From assembly GCF_964204645.1 (NCBI RefSeq), contig NC_134027.1:10528485-10592484 (forward strand): a stretch of DNA of 64,000 nt, in the 5' to 3' direction. A program made the translations under genes and the position numbers. This stretch comes from Tubulanus polymorphus. Taxonomy: Eukaryota; Nemertea; Palaeonemertea; Tubulaniformes; Tubulanidae. The notes beneath the pieces were generated by a model. The model did no database searches, was not told the DNA's origin, and saw nothing but the letters and a program-made list of their open reading frames with translations. This document shows positions 1 to 9,934 of this stretch, in pieces; positions within the stretch are counted from its first letter, which is position 1; the number at the start of each line of letters is the position of its first letter.

Positions 1-1473
1 CGATGTATTCCAGAATCTGAAGCGTGTGATGGTGTTGTGCATTTAACATTACCACTAACGATGAGGCTTTCTGTAACGTCACGTGTCCTAGCAGTTGTAA
101 ATGCCAAGGTTATCCTGTTTACTGTAGGGATGTTGGTTTCACTGGTTCTCATCACAGTATCAACTCGAATTCTAATGTTGTCGAATAACAGAGATCTTTT
201 GAATTCATTGACGTTTTCATCTTTGGTTTTTCTTCCCATGCTTAACATCTCCTCGAATGTTTTGCCCTACCCGCTCTCAAACCGGCACAATCTACGTACC
301 TTAGACATTACACATAATAACTACATATTAATCTTAAATGCATTCCACGTATAGTTTATAGGAACTATTCATAATTGATAATCCAATTCGATATTTGGAG
401 GAAGGAAGTTTTATTCGGTGCAAATATATTCAAAGGTCTATCTTCAATGACTTCGTTGAGTTCCAGCAGCAATAGAATCAACTATATATCGAAATATCCT
501 TTCTCTGGTTTAAACTTTAAAATCTCGATTTAGCGAGAAATTCAAATTATATTTCCGCAGAAAGTCGCATATTCGACAATTTGACATCATTAGTCTCCCT
601 AAAGTCTGATGCTTATGAATTTTGCCGCATGGCTTCGAAAGTTGACCAGTGCCTTGCCAGAGCAGATCAATTTTCCTCCTGCATTGTCCTGATGGGTGAC
701 ACAGTCATCAGAGCGATCATCTGGGTCGTCGCTGCATTCAGTTTCTTGGTGAACAGTATTGTCATTCTACTTCGAATTCAAGTATCTTCATCCAAAACGT
801 GCAACAGATCTTCTGACATCATGAATCTCGCAGCTTACGATTTAATGATGTCGATTTATCTTTCCAAGATCGCAGGAGCCGATAACCTTAACAAAGGAGT
901 TTATTTCCTTGATTCTTAAATTTGGACGTACAGTTTGTTATGTCGTTTTGCTGGTTGTTATGAGATGTAAAGTGTCTTTACATCTCCTAAACATGTCGAT
1001 AATATTTGGATATTATTCGCTTCCTCATTCTGAATATGATCCATTTGCTACCACTGTCACAATCGTCATACTTATTCACTAAACACTATCGGGGTTTGTC
1101 CACCTATGAATCTGCTAACCATTGATGTTAAAGCCTGTCAATATTCATGCGCCATTTTGCTGCGTCCAGCTCGATTATACTTGCAACGATAATAGCGACG
1201 TACGCGCAGATGTACAGACTCGTATCTAGACGCACGTCCGGCTCGGGTAAAATTGATCCCACCGATCGCAGGTGTTTGGTAATAAATTCGTGTTATCTAT
1301 CTTGCTGGCTGCCGATAATTACCGTTCAATATTGCGCGGTATTACCGGTAGAAATACTGAATCAGGTGACGTCTTGGCTGGTGGTTCTTTTATTGCAGAT
1401 CAATCCGTCCCTCAATCATATTCTTTACACCATACTGACTATTGATTTGAAATCCATGCAAGCAAAATATTAA
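1..1473 (+). pseudogene. Decayed GRL101/relaxin-receptor-like GPCR (LDLa-LRR-7TM), 5' end outside window
   Basis: Seen: translation switches frame several times but the domain order is kept. An LDLa end (CIPESEACDG, frame 1) leads to a Cys-rich LRR N-cap (CPSSCKCQG, about 57-135, frame 3). LRRs follow at about 157-330 (frame 1), 423-530 (frame 3) and 527-580 (frame 2). Then come the hinge and TM1-TM2 at 581-916 (MNLAAYDL), a stop at 917-919, further stops, and TM5-TM7 at 1147-1473 in frame 1 with NPSLNHILYTI in place of NPxxY. Known: this order is that of snail GRL101 and type C leucine-rich-repeat receptors. Inference: at least four frameshifts and several stops make it a pseudogene; assembly error could explain one or two but hardly all. 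The 5' part is cut by the window edge. Family call is firm; the exact subfamily is not. Confidence 0.8.
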
Positions 1474-2235
1474 CGTCGTCGACGCTAAACGAATACTCCA
1501 TCCAAATGGGATCGGGGTCTAAACTGCCCTTATCAAATTGTAATTCATGAGCGTTTGCCAAGAGAAAAATTGCTCAACACACTCGGAATGCATCACAATG
1601 ACTGTACATAGCCTGTCTGTACATCCATCGACTTCGACAATCTGCCGTCTGTACCCATCCCCTTGCTAATCTTTCGAAAATGTCAATATTTCACCATGTC
1701 TTCTCTCACACTGGACCCGAGGAGGTATTTTCATTTGAAAAAGAATTGCCGTTTCCACTCGACTCCGAAAACATTTAAACATTACCATGGAAGGAAAATT
1801 ACAACGGCAACGTTTCGCCCATGAGAAGCCGATAGTCTGAGGAGATGGGTACATTCAGCGATTTGATACCTGCTGTCACACGGAGAGTGACTATGACTGA
1901 AATCCTTAGAAGAACTGCCAATTCCGACCACCTGGTTTGAACTTTTATTTTATTCTCTATACTATGCTGACACATAATATCGTAAACTGATGAGGTTTAG
2001 CGGGAAATGAAAGACCAATAAAATGGCTAGAATGAAATGCACGTAAAGAGTATGAGTAATGTCTAATTTCAGAATTCTAAACATTCTCTAGACTAATAAC
2101 AAATAATTCTTCAAAAATGGCTCAACCCAGTGAACGGGCAGATCATCAAGGAACTATGTCTCTATGTCGTAAATTGAAGAAAGTTTTCGAAGAAGAATTT
2201 ACCTTTATATAATGAAAATTGCATGAATCGTTGCG
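1474..2235. other. Intergenic, no recognisable gene
   Basis: Short open frames on both strands show no family signature. An AATAAA lies at about 2018, but nothing links it to the receptor relic upstream. Confidence 0.5.
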
Positions 2236-2510
2236 GCAAGCTAACCAGGCCGGTTGCTAGTGACAGTTTCCTACAGTCGGTCCCGGTTCCACAGTTGTGA
2301 GTTTGAGTTCGCTATGAGTTGAAATCAGTTCATTTTCAATGTTTTAAATCTAGAGTCAAATTCAACTTAGAACTGTGGAACTGGATCTCGAGCAACAGGT
2401 AAGCCATCAATGCAGTAGCGCATTGACCAACCGGCAAACCGAACCGGAAACCAACTACTCTGTCCGCCATTTTAGATCCATGAATTCCATCGCAGGTACT
2501 GCGCCGTATC
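2236..2510 (-). pseudogene. Antisense relic of SLC22-like exon 3
   Basis: Seen: on the minus strand this stretch aligns with most of exon 3 of the transporter found further right (12366-12561). Shared blocks include GATGGAATTCATGGATC, AAAATGGCGGACAG and GCATTGATGGCTTACCTG. The match is split by an insert at about 2282-2392 and fades at both ends near the exon boundaries. No neighbouring exon or intron sequence is visible. Inference: an inverted copy of a single exon region, now non-coding. It lies immediately left of the duplicated transporter unit, and a shorter counterpart lies left of the second unit at 9225-9262. Confidence 0.8.
2282..2392. mobile_element. Short inverted-repeat element (MITE-like) inside the antisense exon relic
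   Basis: About 110 bp with inverted ends: CCGGTTCCACAGTT at the left, and a right end whose complement reads CCAGTTCCACAGTT. It interrupts the antisense exon 3 copy, which reads on across it (GTGACAGTTTCCT before, AACAGGTAAGCC after). It has no coding capacity. The superfamily is not assigned, and a target-site duplication is not clear. Confidence 0.6.
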
Positions 2511-3108
2511 CGAAAAAAGTTTTGCCAATCTTCATAATCAACATCAAGGAAATATTAATCATCACAGCTTTGAGAGAAGGAAAGGTTTCTACAAGAAAAA
2601 AATACACGTTTCAAAGAAATCGAACGCTAAAATCTATAGCCTGTCTGGGGAAACTAATAACTATTTAGCTATCATCAGGGGTTAAAAACCCGAACATAAA
2701 AGACAACATCGTGATTTTGATAGATTTCATATCAGGAATTGATTTTTTATTTACTTCTCTGTAATATTGCTATGAATAAGCGATTCACTAAGGTTATCGT
2801 TAATGGAAGTCAAACGTAACTGTGAAATGAAAATTGAATCCCGTGTTATGTGAAATACTTATATGCTAAGTGTCAATTGATACAACACCACGTGCTTTCT
2901 TAATCGTGAGATTTGTCGGCTGTGCCATCTGGCAAAAGACGGTATTCGAAAACGATTGTTACAGAAAGATAATTTGACCAAACAGAAACTAATCGGATGT
3001 TAATGTTAAGTGCAAAAAAAAACAAAGGAGGTCGTGTAAATGTGTATAATGTGTGAATGACAAATAGATTGTTTCCTTTCGAGTGGGTGGTTTTTCTATG
3101 AAACCTAA

Positions 3109-3588
3109 AAAATCTCACTTTCAAACCTTGCAAAAGCTGTGATTTAACCTTCTGTAAACTAGGTGAACGTAACAACTGTCAATTGTTATTAGACAATAGC
3201 CCTATACCTAAAGTTTGTTCTCATAAGCACTTAGGTTTTATACTCGACGAGCATCTTACTAACACTGAACATGTTAAACCCAATTTTTGAAAAAGTAGAG
3301 GAAAGCCTAAACCCAATTAAAGCATTCACCAAGCGCGTGCTCTCCCGTCATTAATTTACCATTCGTTTATTTTTCCTCATATTGACTATTACGACATATT
3401 ATACAAGAGTGCCCTTGATAGTTTAGATAGGCTTTATTACAAAGCCGCGCTCTTGGTATCCGGATGTATGCAAGGAACTAGTGCTAAAAATGTTTTTTCT
3501 GTTTTAAACTGGCAAACTTTATCCTCCCGTCGCATCGAAGACATCAAATCAAATATTTACGTATACGGTTTCCCATGTACTTAACGTG
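3109..3588 (+). mobile_element. Truncated non-LTR retrotransposon (LINE) reverse-transcriptase fragment
   Basis: Translation across one or more frameshifts gives the C-terminal RT region: LTFCKLGERNNCQLLLDN, KHLGFILDEHLT, FIFPHIDYYDILYKSALDSL, AALLVSGCMQGTS and VLNWQTLSSRR. These blocks are typical of CR1/Jockey-type elements. The piece is absent from the equivalent point of duplication unit B (about 10448), where the flanks join directly. Inference: a dead 5'-truncated insertion that post-dates the duplication, though precise loss from B cannot be excluded. Confidence 0.8.
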
Positions 3589-3759
3589 GATTAAAATGGA
3601 CTTAACGTTTGCCTACACAAAAATACGTACAAGAATGATTCAGAAGATTATTCAACGTTCAAATTTAATTACTTCTTTTGTAGCCGTGTGATATGCTATC
3701 TATATCATTGTACATTGCTCAATCTGCTGTCATATTTCGTAACATCAGTATGTCCCTCA

Positions 3760-4195
3760 GTAACATCAGTATAAGCCCGGTGGATTGTGAAGAACAGAAA
3801 TCACAGTACACTAAAGAAATGGTGGCTACCAACTTTAAGATAGATGATTAATATTGATACGTTAAGCCAGAGAACACGGCAGTCAGAAAGCACGTTTGGA
3901 ATGCACGTTTTTCAACAGAATAGCTAACGAAATATCAGATGTTTTCGATTCATGATTTTTTCGTCTGTGTGCGTCTGCCCTGATGTTCGCCACGTGCTGT
4001 CCTGTTGAAGAATGATATAACTTCACTGTGTTTGAGTCGCATTAAGTCAGCAGAAAACGGGGCGTGATTGGTTAGACGTTCCATCGAGTGACAAATGCCG
4101 TGCACGACGAAATGGTACACCGGGTCGTCCGGGCAGCTTCACTAATGCTTAGTTGATTAGCACGACATACATCGTAAAGGATTCGCTAGTGAAAG
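3760..4195 (+). promoter_or_regulatory. Promoter region and 5' noncoding exon of the intact SLC22-like gene
   Basis: A splice donor (GTGAAAG|GTAAAT) ends at 4195. Unit B has the same donor context at 10867 (ATCTAAG|GTAAAT), followed by homologous intron sequence. The acceptor is at 5410, so the start codon lies in the second exon. The transcription start is not resolved and no convincing TATA box is seen. The insertion-bearing first intron spans 4196-5410. Confidence 0.45.
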
Positions 4196-5454
4196 GTAAA
4201 TAGTTTAATTTCTTTTCTGATTTCACCAATGATTTTGAGTTATAATCTTAATGCATCAAAAATTATAACTCCTTAACGTGACACCTTTTGCTGACTACGT
4301 ATTTTGATGATGAGTCTTCGTATCATTTTCTAATTATGTGGAACTGTAAATGTTTGAAATGTATGGCACCAATCTTGTTTTTACCAGGTTGGCTATAAGA
4401 CTTGTTGATTTCGAATGATGTGATCACCCGATATTCTATGAAATATATTAACGTACGATGTATTGAGAATGATAGTGGTTTGTGATAGAAATTACGGACT
4501 TTTCATCTCACTCTGCAAAAGGCAATAGATACATATGTAATTTGTATCATATACATATTTTGCAACTACGATCAATTCGTAGCTCATGACATGTTGAATG
4601 ATTGCGGGGAGTTTCAAGTTGATTGGTTTTGTATATGGTCACGGGGGTGGATTGAATAGCTGAAGAACTTAGTATTATCTATCATATTGGTACTTAAAGA
4701 CAGTTTTTTGTTGTTACCACAATTATTAACAAAATTGACGCCCATGACATGTCCTATGATTGTTGTGAGGATAAAAGGTCATTGGTTTCAGTATATCTTT
4801 ACCAGGGGGCGTTGAATATCGAATTGTCAGATTGTTGAGCAATTCAAACCACTTCCATGGGCATGGTGTCCCTGGACCCCTAGTTTTAATGACGCACCAG
4901 TCTGAAAAACGTGATTCAGATATACTAGAAAAAAAATTTGACGTACATGACAGTTAACCAAACCGGACTCATTCGATTTGTTCCGGGTAGGTAATTTTTA
5001 ACATCATTTGAATTTTTGATGTTATAGCCTGATAACGCGTGAAGAACTCGACTCAGCGATAGGCATTTAGAAAATGATCATAATACTATCTATCATATAT
5101 TGTACAGCATAGTGGCTGCACTGAGTACTTAACATAAATGCCTCAAGTTTGCAAATCACCTAACAGAGAAATTGCAGGTACCTCAGATAGAATTAGGGGG
5201 TGCCAAGACGACCCCGAGGTACGCAGATTTTATAAGTGTATCAAATTTTGTAAGGTTTTGTAAGCCCAATTGAAATCCGCTCTTTAAGAAGAGTTCAATG
5301 TGGTTGTAATGAAGGCAAAATAAGGGGCATTATGAAGGGCGAATTCAAATTGCCATTGATATCATATCCTCGGTCATCAAGTATGTATTACATAAGTTGT
5401 GTTCTTCGCAGATTTACGTTTGAGCCGTTATCTATCGAAAACAATAAACCAAAT

Positions 5455-8377
5455 ATGGAAAAGTCGATCAGCTCCAACAACTACCAGAAGAAGCTAATTC
5501 CTGAATCGGTGGATTTGACAACGAGCATCGATGCTGGGACGGGTATTCCCAAACACGATGAAGGCGATGGTCTATTAGCCGACGTCGAAAATGATAGAAA
5601 ACACGAACCCACGAAGTTCGAGGATGTGTTGCAGATTGTTGGTGGTACTAACCGATTTCAGATTCTCTTGTACATCATGGTGAATCTTTCTGTTGAGTTC
5701 GCAGCCGCTTGTGCAACGTTTTACTTCATGATCGAAGGTGCGAATCCAGGCTGGAGCTGTTTGAAATGTGAGAAATACGTGTCAAACGGATCTTTCTGTT
5801 CTCAGTTCAGCTCTAACGCTACAGAGGGTAGCTGCGAAAACGACAATCACAACTGCTACAATATGACCTTCAATACTCAGTACACATCGATTGTCTCAGA
5901 GGTACTCATTTGAATAAGTTTTCATCTTCTCGGTTAAGCGTAAAATGATTCCAATTTTGTGTGTATTTGTAAAATATTTCGTCAAATTCTTCAGTGGACA
6001 CTTGTTTGCAACGAAAGCTGGATCGCTAAACTAGTGGTCAGCATATTCTTCGCAGGGTTATTGGTTGGTGTCGTAGTTATGGGGCAAATATCTGACAGTT
6101 TTGGACGAAAGACCACTCTGATACCTTGTTGGATCGTCCTTATCATTGCCCAGTCTGTTGTATCTGTAGCACCTTCAGTTCCAATCTACGCAACCATTCG
6201 GTTTATAGCTGGCATGTGTGTAGGTAGGTACGAGCAATTTTTAATGAGGATCATCATCCGTAAAAGAAAATCATGGTATACTCTAAAAGTAAATGTTCCA
6301 ATTAGGTAGCCGTCCCATACTCAACAGTTAGGTTGCAATTTTAGGAATTACGATTAATGATGATTGAAAGAACCTCGTTAAATATCATTTCAGGGTGTTT
6401 GGCCGCGAATGCTGGAGTACTTACGATGGAATTCATGGATCCAAAATGGCGGACACTTGTCGGTTGGCGGTTCGGTTGGCAGGTTGCTCAATTTGCTATT
6501 GCATTGATGGCTTACCTGTTACCCAACTGGAGGAAACTGTCACTAGCGACCGGTCTCGTTACCTTGCCATTACTTCCTATAACCGCGTAGTGAGTGCCCC
6601 GAATATGAAATGCTTTCCAAAAATGAATGATTTTGGAAATACATATTTGGAAACATTGTCCGTGTTTCGTTATATACACCAATATGTTTTCATGCGAATG
6701 CCATTACATGTATTTCAAAAACAATACAGATTTTGAACGAAAAAAATGCTTTTCAGTTTTCTCCCGGAAAGTGCTCGCTGGTACTTACGAAAACGGAAAA
6801 TCGACCAAGCGGAAAATTGTCTGAAATACGTGGCCAAAATTAACGGAAAGGATACGACCGGATTGCGAGAAAAACTAGAGTTGATTAGCAATGCAGAGGC
6901 CACGAAGAAAAAAGCAAAATCTCTGAATTTTACTTCTCTATTCCGCACGAGGAAACTGGCTATTCGAAGCGTCGTTTTGATATACGCTTGGCAAGTATCA
7001 AGTCATTATGATGTCAATTTCTTTGGTAACAAGGCATTTCTTTCGTCTTTATCCAATCTGGCTAGTGAATTTCGTAAACATATTCTGTAAATGGATCCCC
7101 AATTATTATGGTATATGCTTCCATTTTATAACTTGCATATGTAATTGTATTACACTAAGTGTCTTGATTGCATATGTAAATTATCTTCGTTTAGAGAATC
7201 AAAGGCTCGAACTCATCCATATAAATGCACAATGCGAAATCAATTTTTACTTTCACGGTTCTTTTTTTGAAATTATTTATTCAGGCTGGCAACATCGCTA
7301 CTGTTTTACGGTATTACTAATCGAATGGGCGACATGACCGGAAACATTTATCTGGATGTATTCATATCAGGAGCTAGTATTTTACTGACTAAATGGGCAG
7401 TCATACTAATAGTGAATTGGTATGTTTTATTCGCAAAGAAAATATTTGAACTTATTTGGACGTATTTCTTTCAGTCATTTCAAATAAACCACACCATCGC
7501 ATGTAGGCCTACTGGTGACGGTTGCTAAATATTGAGCAATTCCGTTCACGATCAGTTTCACGATCACTCAGCATTCCAGTGTTGTTTCAACTCGTAAACC
7601 TCGGACATTGTTTTGATTTACTCTTTTCAGGATTGGGCGACGTATCAGCTTGCTGATATTCCTCGGTATACCGGGTCTATGCTCGTTAGCTGTACTGATC
7701 GTGGATCTGACCGGTTCTCTGGACAAAAATCCTATGGTTATGACTTTTTTTTTCCTTTCTGTGTTCATAATCGGATCCGGTGCTTGGTGCGTTACGACTT
7801 ACTATTCTGCCGAACTGTATCCGACGCTACTGAGGTGAGTAAGATTCGTTAATTGTATGGACTGCTATAATTGAACGAAGACTTTTATCAATGTTTAACA
7901 GTTAGCTTTATAAACGTGAGTACTTGGGTGAAATCGATGTATTTTTAGAAGGTTATGAGTATGATTATTCATTTCACTTCAGAAATACCGCAACTGGTGC
8001 AGGATTTATGGGTGCTAGAATCGGTTCAATCATAGCTCCCCAAATTTCTTTGATGGTAAGTTGATTTATTGAATCACTCCCCAAAATGCAGTATAGACTG
8101 ATCGTTCATCAACTTCGAATTTTTAGTCGTTCTGACATTGTGCATTTGTTCGACAAATAGATTTCGTACCGATGGTGTGCGTCGGATTAATTTTTGTTTG
8201 CAGAGTAGTCTACACAAGTCCGCACCGTACGTAGTTATTGGCGTCGTGGCACTGTCAAGCGCTGCACTGAATTTCTTCATTCTGCCAGAAACGACCAATA
8301 GACCACTGCCGGAAGACCTCGATGAACCAAAGCCAGACAGCGCGAATCCAAAGATTAAGTTGACCCGATTATCATAA
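5455..8377 (+). CDS. SLC22-type major facilitator (organic cation/anion transporter-like), intact copy
   Basis: Coding exons: 5455-5901, 5995-6223, 6394-6589, 6757-6990, 7285-7419, 7631-7834, 7983-8055, 8204-8377, giving 563 residues, usual for SLC22. Phases agree at every junction; the intron after 6990 needs a GC donor (TTG|GCAAGT). The start is the ATG conserved with the second copy, just after acceptor 5410. Seen: TM1 at about 69-94; a large outer loop (about 98-149) with five Cys and N-glycosylation sites; MFS motif GQISDSFGRKT at 179-189; then FLPESARWYL, AELYPTLLR, ARIGSIIAP and ILPET, all SLC22 hallmarks. Known: the family moves small organic ions across the plasma membrane. Substrate cannot be inferred. 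A polyadenylation signal AATAAA lies at 8807-8812. Confidence 0.93.
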
Positions 8378-9224
8378 AAGAAAACTGATGATACGAGATT
8401 CTAACGGCATTGGCAATTTGCTTTCACTCAAAGCAGACCTATTGTTGTGGAACCTGTAACAGAAAGAATGGCCCAGAAGTTGTCTGTGATTGGCAGAACC
8501 GTGTAGCCAATTTGAGATACGATTACGATTACGATTTTATTTACACTCCAACCATTTCCATAGCATATGGAGGAAAACTATTACACATAGTTACAGGCAG
8601 CAGCGCCCGCTGGCAAAGAGGGCGCTAGCTGACGGCCTGGTTGTCGTGGCGTAAATATTGTTATGCCCCGTTCCGATGCAAAACCCTCTTGTATATTAAT
8701 CAATATCATCGACAATATAACATAAGGTCAAGTTATTCGACTACTACATGTATTATTAGAATTTCTAGTTGGTAATGTTTGGCACACTGACGAATTTATA
8801 TCGATTAATAAAATCACTAACGTTACAAATCGATTATCTTTTTTAATTCGAATTACTTTTTTCACACGAAAATACGACGAATACAATGCAAAGCAGCGAT
8901 AACGGGTTTTTTACAGTTTTCAATCAAAATTCAGAATCAAATGTTTTAAAATCAAGAATTAATTCAAATTTGAAATTTCTGAATTCATTGTAGTTCCGTA
9001 TGTTCCTGTCTTGGAAAAGTATCGTCACCCTCACCCTCTCCCTTTATTGGAAAAATAGATAATTTTTACATATGAGAACAAGATTAGCAATGCTTTAGTA
9101 AAAAAAAAATGAATCCAAACCCTGTGGACAGCGGAGTATATAGAATTCCTTGTTTCGGCTGTGACAAAATGTCCTTTGGAGATACTGGCCGAGATCTAAA
9201 AAAAAAAAAAAAAAAAAAAAAACC
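8378..9224. other. 3' UTR and flank of the SLC22-like gene
   Basis: Contains a short GATTAC repeat (about 8518-8537), AATAAA at 8807-8812, the end of the duplication homology near 8910, and a run of about 24 A at 9198-9222. No further coding signal seen. Confidence 0.55.
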
Positions 9225-9262
9225 CAGTCGGGTAACAGGTAAGCCATCAATGAAATAGTGAA
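9225..9262 (-). pseudogene. Very short antisense relic of SLC22-like exon 3
   Basis: About 38 bp on the minus strand match exon 3 (GATGGCTTACCTGTTACCC core) with roughly two differences. It abuts the poly-A run. It occupies the same relative place, left of duplication unit B, as the longer relic left of unit A. Confidence 0.6.
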
Positions 9263-9620
9263 GTGAGGTAAGTTTATATAAATGCTGCCTCAGCGGGTGC
9301 ACCCTTTAGCGTCACGGCATTATTCACTGGACTTAATAAGCATCACCTTTTCATGTAGAGCAATCGACGCAGGAGAGTAAACCAGGGAGAGTTTCTTCAT
9401 TGTAAAATGTATCATCAACAATTATCAAAATTATTGAAACTAACTAGAGAATACCCGTGGAAAGGTGAATATTAGCTCAGAACTTCAAACTGTCCGATAT
9501 ATTTGCCATGGAATTTAGTCAGACCGTTTAAAAAATCATGTGTCCATGCCTGAGGAGACCATATTTGATAGCCTGGATCCGCGGATACTGGGAACTATCG
9601 GGGGTGAACAAAATATGCAT

Positions 9621-9686
9621 TCATGCGGGATTCGAACTTATGATATAGTAGGCAAAAGTCACGTGCTCTACCTACTGGCCACATGA
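9621..9686 (-). repeat. Decayed tRNA-like sequence, probably the head of a tRNA-derived SINE
   Basis: On the minus strand a 7-bp acceptor-like stem (TCATGTG with CGCATGA) encloses a D-arm/A-box-like block (AGTAGGTAGAGCA) and a B-box (GTTCGAATCCC). The anticodon and T stems pair badly, so this is unlikely to be a working tRNA. The flank to about 9590 may belong to the same element. The loop CTTTTGC resembles tRNA-Lys, which is only suggestive. Confidence 0.5.
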
Positions 9687-9934
9687 ATATTTTCACACCC
9701 GTTTAAAGCCGTTGCATTAGTTTATACCACACCAAATTACAAGGCCCAATTCTTCTCCGCTGCGACAGTATTTGGTACATAGATTCATGTTAATATATAG
9801 ATTATAATTATCAATGTAAATATATTTACGATAATAAATACATTATACACCATTTTATCTACTTGGCGATATCTAATGGAAAGCTCTCGATGGACAGATC
9901 AGAGTTTACTATATTGACCCTTTTTGCAAAATTG

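Larger units (their letters stand above)
2507..8910. repeat. Segmental duplication, unit A
   Basis: Unit A and unit B (9935-13415) share sequence from about GTATCCGAAAAAAG onward. The homology covers 5' flank, first intron, exons, introns and a short 3' flank (GCAGCGATAACGGGTTTT at about 8893 and 13393). Differences are large: unit A carries a LINE fragment (3109-3588) and extra first-intron sequence (about 4380-5190), both absent from B. Unit B lacks about 1.5 kb corresponding to roughly 7320-8860 of A. Confidence 0.85.

Noticed and set aside
2375-2668. 97-codon plus-strand ORF
   Set aside because: It is the antisense of the SLC22 exon 3 relic followed by duplicated flank; no independent coding support.
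9621-9686. Functional tRNA-Lys gene
   Set aside because: Anticodon and T stems do not pair; kept only as a tRNA-derived repeat.
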